Of a stretch of DNA of 22,542 nucleotides, positions 1-7,675 are shown piece by piece (position 1 is the first letter of the stretch; each line of letters opens with the position of its first letter). This DNA comes from CAYYYJ01 sp964476045 (GTDB taxonomy: Archaea > Aenigmatarchaeota > Aenigmatarchaeia > QMZP01 > JACQNV01), in the NCBI GenBank assembly GCA_964476045.1, contig CAYYYJ010000017.1:1-22542 (forward strand). The letters run 5' to 3'. The notes beneath the pieces are model-generated. The model was not told the DNA's origin. It worked only from the letters and a program-made list of their open reading frames with translations, and did no database searches. Made by a program: the position numbers and the translations under genes.

Positions 1-207
1 ACCTGTCCCTGGTGCCACAAGGCAATGGACTTCCTGAAAGAAAATAAAGTAAAATTCACAGAAGTGAATGTACAGGAAAACCCTGACCGCGCAAACGAAG
101 TCATCGAGAAATCAGGCCAGATGGGAGTCCCTGTTATCGATATTGACGACCAGATTATCATAGGATACAACGAGTCCGCGTTAAAGAAATTGCTAAAGAT
201 AAAGTAG
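1..207 (+). CDS. Glutaredoxin-like thioredoxin-fold protein, 5' partial
   Basis: The reading frame is open from the first base, so the N-terminus lies outside the window. The visible part begins T-C-P-W-C, the CxxC redox centre of glutaredoxin and NrdH-like proteins. It is followed by a helix, the strand pair FTEVNV, the cis-proline motif G-V-P-V-I (here QMGVPVIDID) and a final G-Y-N segment resembling the glutathione-binding or NrdH-type C-terminus. About 68 residues are visible and perhaps 8-12 are missing. The likely role is cytoplasmic thiol-disulfide exchange. The Pro-Trp centre is seen in archaeal glutaredoxin-like proteins of unproven partner, so whether it uses glutathione, thioredoxin reductase or another thiol cannot be told. 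The stop codon is TAG at 205-207, and the next gene starts 24 nt later on the same strand. Confidence 0.85.
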   Translation, partial: TCPWCHKAMDFLKENKVKFTEVNVQENPDRANEVIEKSGQMGVPVIDIDDQIIIGYNESALKKLLKIK

Positions 208-231
208 TGTTTTAGAGAGGAGCTGTGAAGT

Positions 232-432
232 ATGGTATTATTCGTTGACGACGCCTTGGTTTCAGATATAGCCAGGCAGAATAAGAAAGTGTCTGAACTA
301 GCAGAAAAATGCGATTTGCAAGAGTCTGACAGCACTCTAGGCGACTTATTCTCAAGAGGCGTCAACATGCAGTCCTTTTTCAGAGACATATCCAAGTTCT
401 CAGAAGAAAAAGAAAACGATGATCTGGTTTAG
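232..432 (+). CDS. Small hypothetical protein (66 aa)
   Basis: I do not recognise this protein. It is acidic and mostly helical by composition, with no membrane segment and one cysteine. It begins MVLFVDDALVSDIARQNKK and ends in an acidic tail (EEKENDDLV). A purine-rich GAGGAG lies about 10 nt before the ATG, an acceptable Shine-Dalgarno, and the gene follows the glutaredoxin-like gene by 24 nt, so co-transcription is likely. It ends tail-to-tail with the SemiSWEET-like gene on the other strand: the two stop codons (TAG at 430-432 and TAA at 431-429) share two bases. The compact fit, ribosome site and absence of a competing frame support a real gene, but no function can be offered. Confidence 0.6.
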   Translation: MVLFVDDALVSDIARQNKKVSELAEKCDLQESDSTLGDLFSRGVNMQSFFRDISKFSEEKENDDLV

Positions 433-698
433 AGCTGTTTTTTGTTAACTTTTCTAAATTTTACAGAAACAAAAACTTCTACTAGAAGTATAAGTATCAG
501 AGCTATGTTTATCCAGAAAAATACAAGATCTTGCTTTACCCAGCTATAAAATGTGAGAAAGATTGCTGCTACGAAAAAAGCAAAAGTGAACCTCAAATCC
601 ATAATGCTTTTGTGCCGCTTAATTGCTTCACAGGTCTCTAATATCCAAGCTATTACAATTATTATGCCCCCAATTACGCCAAGCAGTTCACCAATCAT
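429..698 (-). CDS. SemiSWEET / PQ-loop-like three-helix membrane protein
   Basis: This 89-residue protein has three predicted membrane helices (about residues 5-22, 36-55 and 58-80) and a basic C-terminus. This is the size and topology of bacterial and archaeal SemiSWEETs, which dimerise to transport small sugars. The first helix leads into I-L-E-T-C-E-A-I-K-R-H-K-S, matching the SemiSWEET pattern of helix, Pro-Gln, then xxIKTxKS, except that the Pro-Gln pair is Glu-Thr. An Asn in helix 3 (FFWINIAL) sits where SemiSWEETs carry a conserved Asn. Its start overlaps the stop of rnp2 by 4 nt, so it is the last gene of the RNase P protein operon and probably translationally coupled. Transport activity is an inference; the missing PQ pair leaves room for another role, such as a LAB_N-type membrane module. 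Confidence 0.6.
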   Translation of the reverse strand: MIGELLGVIGGIIIVIAWILETCEAIKRHKSIMDLRFTFAFFVAAIFLTFYSWVKQDLVFFWINIALILILLVEVFVSVKFRKVNKKQL

Positions 699-1027
699 AT
701 CTCCAACCCTTTTATAGTCCCACTCATTTTAGTAGTCTGAAAAATAACCTGCTCATCGCCAATATGATGTATTGTAGCAAGAGCAACCTTTATCTCATCG
801 ACTGCCAGATGTGAGCACTTTAAAACACCTGCCTGTGTTTTATCATCCCAAAGGTTTTTTACTAGATGTATTCTAGATTTTGCCACCCCTAGTTCTCCTA
901 TAAAATCCAGCAAAGCGTTCATTAAAGCATTCTTCACATCCTGATATTTCAGCTTATTTTTACAGTTCACTTTAAAGAAAACATACCTTTTCTTCTCTTT
1001 ATTTGAAGGCTTTTTTGTCAGTTTCAT
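695..1027 (-). CDS. rnp2: Ribonuclease P protein component 2 (Pop5/Rpp14 family)
   Basis: The 110-residue product matches archaeal Pop5 in size and layout. A basic N-terminus leads into KKRYVFFKVNCKNKL, the first strand of the RRM-like fold. A helix (YQDVKNALMNALLDFIGELG) follows, then strands around SRIHLVKNLWDDKTQAGVLKCSH and a helix-strand ending in VIFQTTKMSGTIKGLE, the family's typical closing T-x-x-x-SGTI element. Pop5 pairs with Rpp30 to activate the catalytic domain of RNase P RNA in tRNA 5' maturation. The start codon overlaps the rnp3 stop (ATGA at 1027-1024), and its stop overlaps the next gene the same way, giving a tight three-gene unit. The adjacent Rpp30 gene makes the assignment strong. 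Confidence 0.88.
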   Translation of the reverse strand: MKLTKKPSNKEKKRYVFFKVNCKNKLKYQDVKNALMNALLDFIGELGVAKSRIHLVKNLWDDKTQAGVLKCSHLAVDEIKVALATIHHIGDEQVIFQTTKMSGTIKGLEI

Positions 1028-1710
1028 ACAACCTCAACCCCTGGCATAATCCATCTACCAGAAAGCCTTTTTCTGTTCTCCTTTACTATAGAATCTGAAA
1101 GGGCCTTTTTAATTTCAGGGTCCTGGAAACCCAGAACGTGGCCCAACCCAAAAAGCTCAGATCTTGATCTCATCCATTGGGAATCAAAAGCCCCTGAAGT
1201 CAAAACAAAAGGCGCTTTGTATTTTTTCACAAGCTTTGCATTAAAGAGCATTTTCTCCAAGAGCCTTGCTCTGCTTACATTAGAGGATTGTATTATATCG
1301 TTCAGAGAAAATTCTATCGAAACATTATTTTTTTTAGCTAGTTGATTAATCATCACATGATTTAAACCAGAATCTTCTCTCCCAAGTTCTGGATGAAGCA
1401 AAATATCCACTCCAGGAGTCTCGACAGCAATTCTGTTAACCTCGAGATCCCCCCCGTGGACGAGTATTATCTCCGCTTCTTTCCTGATCCTGTTAACAAG
1501 ATCAGGTATTTTCGTATGCTTCTCTTTTATCTCAACCCCGATTGCTATATCAATCCCTTTATACTGGTTCAATTCTTTTTTGAAAGATGAAAGATCCTCT
1601 ATATTTGTCCAGTTTCTTGTTATACAAATTCCAGAAAACCCGAGAGCTTTGGCTGTCTTGACAGTCTCCTCTATATTCTCAGAATGCAAGTGATAGTCGT
1701 AGAATGCCAT
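1024..1710 (-). CDS. rnp3: Ribonuclease P protein component 3 (Rpp30)
   Basis: This 228-residue protein has the PHP-like TIM-barrel signature of Rpp30: YDYHLHS near the N-terminus, GFSGICIT, IAIGVEIK, EIILVHGGDLEVNR, ETPGVDILLHPELGR, a VSIEFSLNDII strand, and a C-terminal arginine-rich helix ending in WIMPGVEVV. Rpp30 binds Pop5 and supports RNase P RNA catalysis. I take the ATG at 1710 as start, giving MAFYDYHLHS; the frame extends two codons to a TTG at 1716, but that adds nothing conserved. TATA-like sequence at 1734-1749 suits initiation just before 1710. In many archaea these genes lie near exosome or proteasome genes; here they stand with a membrane protein instead. Confidence 0.92.
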   Translation of the reverse strand: MAFYDYHLHSENIEETVKTAKALGFSGICITRNWTNIEDLSSFKKELNQYKGIDIAIGVEIKEKHTKIPDLVNRIRKEAEIILVHGGDLEVNRIAVETPGVDILLHPELGREDSGLNHVMINQLAKKNNVSIEFSLNDIIQSSNVSRARLLEKMLFNAKLVKKYKAPFVLTSGAFDSQWMRSRSELFGLGHVLGFQDPEIKKALSDSIVKENRKRLSGRWIMPGVEVV

Positions 1711-1733
1711 AACCAATTATTAGAAATGCTAAT

Positions 1734-1749
1734 AGTATATCTTATATCA
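1734..1749 (-). promoter_or_regulatory. TATA-type promoter of rnp3-rnp2 operon
   Basis: Read on the minus strand this is TGATATAAGATATAC, two overlapping TATA-like elements 24-39 nt upstream of the rnp3 ATG at 1710. The usual 25-nt TATA-to-start spacing predicts a transcript with little or no leader. No Shine-Dalgarno is obvious before the ATG, consistent with that. Confidence 0.5.
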
Positions 1750-1806
1750 GTTATGTTATTTAGCTTCCCAGGTAGAAAGAGGTTACCGGTTATAGACGAT
1801 TAAAAA

Positions 1807-2901
1807 TCAAGAAGTTGCGAGCGAACCACTTGAAGCTGTCTGGATATTAATAGGATTTAATTCTGGAAATTTCTCCAAAAGCTGGTCAGCTGACACAACC
1901 TTCACATCTTTTGGTAAAGCAAATTCAGAATCATCTATCGGAGTCTTGACAGATTTTGCTGCAGTTGTGAATACCATGGAGAATCCCGCGCCTTGAGGTA
2001 TATCTTTAGTAACTTCGTCTCCACTAACTCCAAAACCTGAAGCAATGAGCTTCATTAAGTTAGACAAATCTAGCTGTAAAGAGTAAGTTGATGACAAAGG
2101 CAGGCCGTTTTGAGAATCCAAGCAGAATTCCTGTTTCACATCTTTTATAATCTGCTTCAAAAGGAAAGCTGCTTGCGTAATCTGGTCTTCTGAAACACCT
2201 GTTGTTCCAGAAAGCTGTGAACCTAACGGGCCTAAAGCAGACAAAACTTCTTTGCCCTCCAACTTGCTGAAATCACTTACTGTGTACGAAATCTTATCAC
2301 ATCCCCTTCCGATCACAGTATCTTTTCCCTGGGGTCCGAGTTTAAGGGCGCCTTTATCATATAAAGCTTTGAACCCTGCAAGAAGCTTGTCCGGACTCTG
2401 TGAAGAAAACTGATTAGCTGAGTTTATTTGTTGTGCCAATCCAGGAGCTTTTTTAGAAAGCTCCCCTTTCGTTGATTTTGTGCATACTGTTTCTTTATCT
2501 GTCTCCAGGCATATCGTCGCATCGTTTTTATCCTGATAAACAATCATTTTTTTGAATGGCAGAGCAGCCACTCCTAGCGATTCTTGTCCAGCCAACCCGC
2601 TCACATCGACAGACGATCTCTCCTTATCGCCTTTCTTGGCTCCAGAGATATCCAGATTAATAGCAGGCTGATTCTCCAATTGGGCTAAACCAGCTGCAGC
2701 TTGAGGGTCCTTCTTCACAGCTTCCTTAAACTTCTCATTTAGCTCCACCTTAAAATTCATTATATAATCGACAGAATATCCAGGGCCTGCCTCAAGAGCT
2801 TTTAGTTTCTTGAAAGCTTCTGTGAGAGTTGAAACCTGCGTGCAGCCGCTCACAAAAATAACTAAAGCAATAATAGCAACAAGATAATATTTTTTGTTCA
2901 T
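1807..2901 (-). CDS. Predicted surface lipoprotein of unknown function
   Basis: The 364-residue product starts with a lipoprotein signal peptide: MNKK, a hydrophobic stretch (YYLVAIIALVIFV), then the lipobox V-S-G-C with Cys20 as the expected lipidated residue. The rest is soluble, rich in Lys, Ser, Gly and Leu, with no further membrane segment. Four later cysteines, in ATICLETDKETVC, RGCDKIS and QEFCLDS, could form disulfides outside the membrane. The pattern of amphipathic strands and the phrase CLDSQNGLPLSS loosely recall LolA/LppX-like lipoproteins, but I cannot place it in a family. Its TATA box lies in the few bases between it and the gatD stop, so it is probably transcribed separately from gatD. 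Secretion and lipid anchoring are well supported; function is unknown. Confidence 0.8.
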   Translation of the reverse strand: MNKKYYLVAIIALVIFVSGCTQVSTLTEAFKKLKALEAGPGYSVDYIMNFKVELNEKFKEAVKKDPQAAAGLAQLENQPAINLDISGAKKGDKERSSVDVSGLAGQESLGVAALPFKKMIVYQDKNDATICLETDKETVCTKSTKGELSKKAPGLAQQINSANQFSSQSPDKLLAGFKALYDKGALKLGPQGKDTVIGRGCDKISYTVSDFSKLEGKEVLSALGPLGSQLSGTTGVSEDQITQAAFLLKQIIKDVKQEFCLDSQNGLPLSSTYSLQLDLSNLMKLIASGFGVSGDEVTKDIPQGAGFSMVFTTAAKSVKTPIDDSEFALPKDVKVVSADQLLEKFPELNPINIQTASSGSLATS

Positions 2902-2924
2902 AGGTAAATATAATGTGATTAGTG

Positions 2925-2932
2925 TATTTAAA
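2925..2932 (-). promoter_or_regulatory. TATA box of lipoprotein gene
   Basis: TTTAAATA on the minus strand lies 24-31 nt before the ATG at 2901 and just downstream of the gatD stop codon (2940-2938). The position predicts a nearly leaderless transcript for the lipoprotein. Confidence 0.55.
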
Positions 2933-2937
2933 CTAAG

Positions 2938-4272
2938 CTAGTAGAGAAAAGTCTCTGGTAAAGTCCTCTCAGTTATCTCACCTGCAATATTCGTAAGCAT
3001 CATCTTCTTGACTTCCTGCGGATCTTTAGTGTGGCCAAGGACCCACATTAATTTCACAAGCGCAGTTTCCGCAGTCCAGTCGCAGTAGTTCCCTATCACG
3101 CCAGTCTCTTCTAGTAGCCGGCCAGCTGTATAGACATTTGTCTGGATACGGCCATAGATTGTTTGCGGCGCTATGACAACAGCTATCCCGGAATCTATCA
3201 AAGATTTTATTGCAGGTATTATGCTTTTTGTGAACTTGTCGCCGAAGGGATTGGTTGGCACATTCCCCAAACCTGTAGCAGATATGACAACACCATCATA
3301 AAATTTAGACAGGCTTTTGATGGACTCTGGTTTTATCCCAGGGTGTATCTGTATCAAAGACACATTCGGATTAAATTTCGAATCGACTTTAGCCTTCCCC
3401 TGCGATCTTTTTCTATAATCTTTTCTAATGTATTCTATTTTCCCGTCCTCCCAGATTTTTGCGAAAGGCAGCACGTTGATTGACCTGAACGCATCCCTTC
3501 TCGATGTATGCATTTTTCTGGCCTTAGTCCCTTGGTGTAAAAAACAATATCCATCTGAGCTGTTCGCGTGCATGCAGATCGAGACTTCTGCAATATCTGA
3601 AATTGCAGCTCTAGCTGCGCACAACAAGTTTTGATAATTATCGCTGCTTCCTCTGTCAGAACTTCTTTGCGCACCGACAAGAACCACGGGAACAGGCAGA
3701 CCCTGGAGCATAAAGCTGAGTGCAGCTGAAGTATAGTGCATCGTGTCTGTCCCATGCATCAGAACAACACCTTTGCCCCCACTATTTATTTGTTCTGCAG
3801 TTTCGTTAGCTATAACTTCCCAATGGCTCGGGGTCATGTCCTCAGAAAGCAGGTCGAATAATTTCTTCGATTTTATATTGACTATTTCCTGGATTTTCGG
3901 GAAAGTTTTTACTATCTCGCTCTGTTCGAAAGCTGGAAATACCGCACCTGTTTTGTATTCAATTTTACTGACAATTGTTCCTCCGCAGCTGAGTATAGAA
4001 ATAGTCTCTTTTTTTGTGTCCGCTTTCGGGATCCCCGTTTTTCGATAAGGCACATCTATTTTCCCGCTTTCCAGCTTCTCAACTTTTGCGCCTTTAGAAT
4101 CAATCCCAATGTTGTACCCATTCTCCAGCTTTATCACAATGCATTCTGGGTCGCCAAGCTCTATCCTAGGCATCAAAATACCTTCATAAACTTTGCCATT
4201 TTTCGTGATCTTGATCCTGTCGCCAGGCTTTATTTTTTCCAATTCAAGATGCGAATAAATCTTCGATTTCAT
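2938..4272 (-). CDS. gatD: Glutamyl-tRNA(Gln) amidotransferase subunit D
   Basis: GatD is the asparaginase-like subunit of the archaeal GatDE enzyme. It hydrolyses glutamine and passes ammonia to GatE, which converts Glu-tRNA(Gln) to Gln-tRNA(Gln). The 444 residues match the family length. An N-terminal beta-barrel (about 1-70) precedes the asparaginase domain. Catalytic residues are visible: the nucleophile Thr99 in CGGTI, Thr175-Asp176 in HGTDTM, and Lys253 in GTKARK, nine residues before Phe262 as in asparaginases. The GatD-type segments YTAGRLLEETG and TAETALVKLMWVLGHT are present. The first residue of the TGGT box is Cys rather than Thr, an unusual but non-nucleophilic change. GatE is not in this window. 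The gene shares an AT-rich promoter region with the divergent DedA gene. Confidence 0.96.
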   Translation of the reverse strand: MKSKIYSHLELEKIKPGDRIKITKNGKVYEGILMPRIELGDPECIVIKLENGYNIGIDSKGAKVEKLESGKIDVPYRKTGIPKADTKKETISILSCGGTIVSKIEYKTGAVFPAFEQSEIVKTFPKIQEIVNIKSKKLFDLLSEDMTPSHWEVIANETAEQINSGGKGVVLMHGTDTMHYTSAALSFMLQGLPVPVVLVGAQRSSDRGSSDNYQNLLCAARAAISDIAEVSICMHANSSDGYCFLHQGTKARKMHTSRRDAFRSINVLPFAKIWEDGKIEYIRKDYRKRSQGKAKVDSKFNPNVSLIQIHPGIKPESIKSLSKFYDGVVISATGLGNVPTNPFGDKFTKSIIPAIKSLIDSGIAVVIAPQTIYGRIQTNVYTAGRLLEETGVIGNYCDWTAETALVKLMWVLGHTKDPQEVKKMMLTNIAGEITERTLPETFLY

Positions 4273-4294
4273 AGTATCAATACTTTATTTGTCT

Positions 4295-4307
4295 ATTAAA
4301 TATATAA
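4295..4307. promoter_or_regulatory. Shared divergent TATA element, gatD and DedA genes
   Basis: ATTAAATATATAA reads as a TATA box on both strands. It lies about 24 nt before the gatD ATG (4272, minus) and about 30 nt before the internal DedA ATG (4336, plus). No other TATA-like sequence lies in the 63-bp gap, so both genes probably use this element. Confidence 0.55.
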
Positions 4308-4335
4308 CGTGACTGTACCAACTATACTGATTAAT

Positions 4336-4983
4336 ATGATAGATATACTATTGAACTTAATCCACACCCTTTACCAATTGCCTGACCTTATAGGCTGGGG
4401 CGGTTATCTAATCCTCTTCCTGATAGTATTCGCAGAAACTGGCCTTTTCTTTGGATTTTTCCTGCCAGGCGATTCCTTGCTAATCACTGCAGGGCTTTTT
4501 GCTGCAGGCGGAAAGCTGGATATAATTATCCTGAATGCAACCCTTATTGCAGCAGCTATACTGGGGGACTCTGTAGGCTATTGGTTTGGCCATAGGATCG
4601 GTAAAGGGCTTTTCGAGAAAAAAAAATCCAGAATCTTCAAGAAAAAACATCTGCTAAAAGCAAAAGCCTTCTACGAAAAACATGGGGGGAAAACAATTGT
4701 TATTGCGAGGTTCATGCCGCTGATAAGGACGTTCGCCCCAATAGTCGCAGGAGCGACAGACATGCACTACAGAAAATTTGTTTTCTTTAATGTGATAGGC
4801 GGAATCCTCTGGGTCTTGAGCATGACTTTGATAGGCTACTTTATAGGTTCAACTATCCCGAATGTAGAACAAAATATAGGAGTATTAGTTATTGTTGTTG
4901 TGGTTGTCTCTCTTGTCCCAGGCTTGATAGAATATGTAAGGCAGAGAAAAGTGGGGGAAAAGACTGTTCCTGTGCCTGCATGA
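4336..4983 (+). CDS. DedA-family (VTT-domain) membrane protein
   Basis: The 215-residue protein has the DedA signatures: a re-entrant-type segment with ETGLFFGFFLPGDS (Glu34, Asp46), GDSVGYWFGHRIGK (77-90), and RFMPLIRTFAPIVAG with Arg125, Arg131 and Pro135. A terminal hydrophobic helix and a basic tail follow. Relatives act in undecaprenyl-phosphate or phospholipid flipping and in membrane-potential maintenance; the lipid here cannot be named. A GTG at 4309 would add nine residues, but it lies only 2 nt from the TATA element, too near to be inside the transcript, so I start at the ATG at 4336. The Ca2+-ATPase follows 43 nt downstream with its own TATA-like sequence. Confidence 0.9.
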   Translation: MIDILLNLIHTLYQLPDLIGWGGYLILFLIVFAETGLFFGFFLPGDSLLITAGLFAAGGKLDIIILNATLIAAAILGDSVGYWFGHRIGKGLFEKKKSRIFKKKHLLKAKAFYEKHGGKTIVIARFMPLIRTFAPIVAGATDMHYRKFVFFNVIGGILWVLSMTLIGYFIGSTIPNVEQNIGVLVIVVVVVSLVPGLIEYVRQRKVGEKTVPVPA

Positions 4984-4999
4984 TCCCTGGTTTCAGTTT

Positions 5000-5008
5000 T
5001 ATTATAAA
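5000..5008 (+). promoter_or_regulatory. TATA box of Ca2+-ATPase gene
   Basis: The sequence TTTATTATAAAAA around 4998-5010 lies about 19-27 nt before the ATG at 5027, between the DedA stop and the ATPase start. It suggests an independent, nearly leaderless transcript, though read-through from the DedA gene is also possible. Confidence 0.45.
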
Positions 5009-5026
5009 AACAGCAAATATAGCACT

Positions 5027-7636
5027 ATGGAACCATATAAGCAGTCTATTAAAGAAGTTCTTTCTGAACTGGAGGCCTCTGAAAAAGGCCTGTCATGCAA
5101 AGAAGCTTTGTCTAGACTGGAAAAATACGGGCCTAATAAAACTGCCTCGAAGAAAAAATTCGGCGCTGTAAAAATTTTTTTAAACCAATTTAAAAGTTTT
5201 CTTGTGCTCATTTTGATTGCTGCAGCTGCAATATCTGCAATTGCAGCAGACCTGACAGATGCAATACTTATTCTGATTATTCTTATCATAAACTCAGTTC
5301 TTGGATTTGTGCAGGAATTCCGTGCAGAAAAGGCAATGGAGGGGCTAAAGAAATTGACTGTCCCGGAAGCGAAAGTTTTGAGGGACAATAAAATAAAGCA
5401 GATTTCTTCCCAGGAAATTGTCCCAGGAGATATAGTTTTGGTTGAAGCAGGCGATTTTGTTCCAGCAGACGGGAGGTTAATAGAGTTAACTGGTCTGGAG
5501 ACAGATGAATCATCCCTTACAGGTGAGTCAACCTCTGTCCAAAAGCAGCAGTGCATACTGAAAGAAGTTGTGGTTGCTGACAGAAAAAACATGATTTTCA
5601 TGGGAACTATTGTCACAAAAGGGCGGGCAAGCTATATTGTTACAGGCACTGGAATGAAGACAGAGATAGGGAAAATAGCTGGCCTATTGAGAGATATAAA
5701 ATCAGAAACTCCATTACAAAAAAGACTGGCCCATTTTGGAAAATGGCTTGGTGTCGCTGTAATAACTATTGCATTTCTGACATTTTTCTTGGGTATGATC
5801 AGAGGACAATCGCTCTACGCCATGGCACTAACTTCTGTCACAATCGCAGTTTCCGCAGTTCCTGAAGGGTTGCCTGCAATAGTTACTGTGGCTCTCGCTT
5901 TAGGGACAAGGGTGATGGCAAAAAGAAAAGCAATTGTCAGAAAGCTTTCTGCTGTAGAGACTTTGGGAAGTGTGACAGTTATCTGCAGCGATAAAACAGG
6001 GACCTTGACAACAAACGAAATGACTGTCAGGAAAATATGGTCAGATAATAAAATGATCGATGTCACCGGGACTGGCTATGATGTGAAAGGCGAATTTTTA
6101 TTCAAAAAGAAAATAGTTGGAATAGCGGATGTAGAAGAATTATTAAAAACAGGGGTTCTTTGCAATGACAGCTATCTTCTAAAAAATAATGATCATGGAA
6201 ACAAAATCGTTGGCGACCCTACAGAAGGCGCCCTTCTAACTCTTGGAGCAAAAGGCGGCTTTTGGAGGGAAAAATTACAGGAAAAATATAAGAGAATAGG
6301 AGAGCTTCCATTCACCTCTGAGAGAAAAATGATGACAACAGTATATGGAATCAACAATAAAATAATTGCATATAGTAAAGGTGCGCCAGAAAATATCCTG
6401 GCATCATGTAAAATTGAAAACAGGCAGAAAAACAAAATTCTGGAAAAAGTCGACGAGATGGGTAAACACGGCCTGAGGGTCCTCGCTCTTTCTAAAAGAG
6501 AAATAAAAGGAAAACTTGATCTTGAATCTGTAGAAAACAATCTCGAATTTATTGGTCTGGTTGGAATGATAGATCAGCCACGAAAAGAGGTGAAGGATGC
6601 AATAAAAACCTGCAGGAAGGCCGGGATCCGGGTTGTGATGATTACTGGCGATCATAGAGTAACTGCAGAAGCTGTTGCAAAAGAGATTGGTTTGGTAAAA
6701 GGAAAGGAAAAAGTCGTGACGGGGATTGAATTAGAGAAAATTGGACATGAAGAACTAAAGAAAATTGTAAAAGAAGTAAATGTCTTTGCCAGGATATCAC
6801 CTGAACAAAAATTAAATATAGTATCTGCCTTGAAAAGCAATGGTGAAATAGTCGCAGTTACAGGGGATGGGGTGAATGATGCGCCCGCACTCAAAAAAGC
6901 AGATATAGGAGTTGCGATGGGCATAAAGGGGACAGATGTTGCAAAAGATGCATCTGATATGGTTCTTGCAGACGACAATTTCGCAACCATTGTTTCTGCA
7001 GTGGAAGAAGGAAGGGGCGTTTTTGACAATATTAGAAAATTTGTAACTTATATTTTGTCTGTAAATTTCAGCGAACTCTTCTTCATAACAATCACAGTTT
7101 TAGCTGGCCTGCCGCTACCTTTGTTACCTGTTCAGATACTTTGGATAAATCTTTTAACAGATGGCGTTCCTTCTCTCACACTCACAGCAGACAAAAAAGA
7201 CAATGATATAATGGGCAGGAAGCCTAGAAATCCCAAGGAAACTATAACAAGTGGCAGGAAGGCTTTCATCCTAGCAGGAGGCGTAGTCTTGCTCTTGGTC
7301 TCTTTAGCAGCTTTCTTATTTAGCCTGGATCAGGGGCTTGAAAAGGCAAGAACAATGGCGCTCACGACAATCGTGCTGTTTGAACTATTGTATGTATTCA
7401 ACTGCAGATCAGAGAAAAAATCTGTATTTAGAAATAATCCTTTAGCCAATAAGTATCTGGTAATTGCAGTGATACTGACATTTTTGCTCCACCTCTCAAT
7501 AATCTATATACCACAGCTCTCCAGCCTATTCAGCACAGTGCCTTTAGGATTAGCTGACTGGGGAATAATAATCGGACTTTCCCTCACAGGTTTGCTTGTC
7601 CTGCCAGAGATCTTTATCAGGAAAAGATTAGCATGA
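5027..7636 (+). CDS. P-type Ca2+-transporting ATPase (P2A, SERCA/PMR1-like)
   Basis: This 869-residue protein is a complete P2-type ATPase that pumps cations out of the cytoplasm at the cost of ATP. An N-terminal cation-ATPase domain (about 5-75) is followed by the actuator loop with TGES (165-168), PEGLP in M4 (279-283), the phosphorylated Asp322 in DKTGTLT, KGAPE in the nucleotide domain (451-455) and the hinge GDGVNDAP (613-620). Residues aligning with the two calcium sites of SERCA are present: Glu280 in M4, Asn680 and Glu683 in M5 (NFSE), Asn708, Thr711 and Asp712 in M6 (NLLTD), and Glu786 in M8 in a context like the SERCA Glu908 segment. This favours Ca2+ over Na+/K+ or Mn2+, though PMR1-like Mn2+ transport is not excluded. 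Confidence 0.93.
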   Translation: MEPYKQSIKEVLSELEASEKGLSCKEALSRLEKYGPNKTASKKKFGAVKIFLNQFKSFLVLILIAAAAISAIAADLTDAILILIILIINSVLGFVQEFRAEKAMEGLKKLTVPEAKVLRDNKIKQISSQEIVPGDIVLVEAGDFVPADGRLIELTGLETDESSLTGESTSVQKQQCILKEVVVADRKNMIFMGTIVTKGRASYIVTGTGMKTEIGKIAGLLRDIKSETPLQKRLAHFGKWLGVAVITIAFLTFFLGMIRGQSLYAMALTSVTIAVSAVPEGLPAIVTVALALGTRVMAKRKAIVRKLSAVETLGSVTVICSDKTGTLTTNEMTVRKIWSDNKMIDVTGTGYDVKGEFLFKKKIVGIADVEELLKTGVLCNDSYLLKNNDHGNKIVGDPTEGALLTLGAKGGFWREKLQEKYKRIGELPFTSERKMMTTVYGINNKIIAYSKGAPENILASCKIENRQKNKILEKVDEMGKHGLRVLALSKREIKGKLDLESVENNLEFIGLVGMIDQPRKEVKDAIKTCRKAGIRVVMITGDHRVTAEAVAKEIGLVKGKEKVVTGIELEKIGHEELKKIVKEVNVFARISPEQKLNIVSALKSNGEIVAVTGDGVNDAPALKKADIGVAMGIKGTDVAKDASDMVLADDNFATIVSAVEEGRGVFDNIRKFVTYILSVNFSELFFITITVLAGLPLPLLPVQILWINLLTDGVPSLTLTADKKDNDIMGRKPRNPKETITSGRKAFILAGGVVLLLVSLAAFLFSLDQGLEKARTMALTTIVLFELLYVFNCRSEKKSVFRNNPLANKYLVIAVILTFLLHLSIIYIPQLSSLFSTVPLGLADWGIIIGLSLTGLLVLPEIFIRKRLA

Positions 7637-7647
7637 TCCTAATGCCG

Positions 7648-7660
7648 TATTTATTTTTAA
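7648..7660 (+). promoter_or_regulatory. TATA-type promoter of 282-aa gene
   Basis: TATTTATTTTTAA lies 16-28 nt before the ATG at 7676, with no Shine-Dalgarno following. It fits a leaderless start for the HEYEGH-containing protein. Confidence 0.45.
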
Positions 7661-7675
7661 GATTCAATTTTTCTC

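Noticed and set aside
3163..3755. Several open frames on both strands inside gatD
   Set aside because: They overlap a well-conserved gatD frame in other phases and look like shadow translations without family motifs.
4309..4335. GTG start adding nine residues to the DedA protein
   Set aside because: It lies directly at the end of the TATA element, where the mRNA would not yet have begun; the ATG at 4336 fits both promoter spacing and family length.
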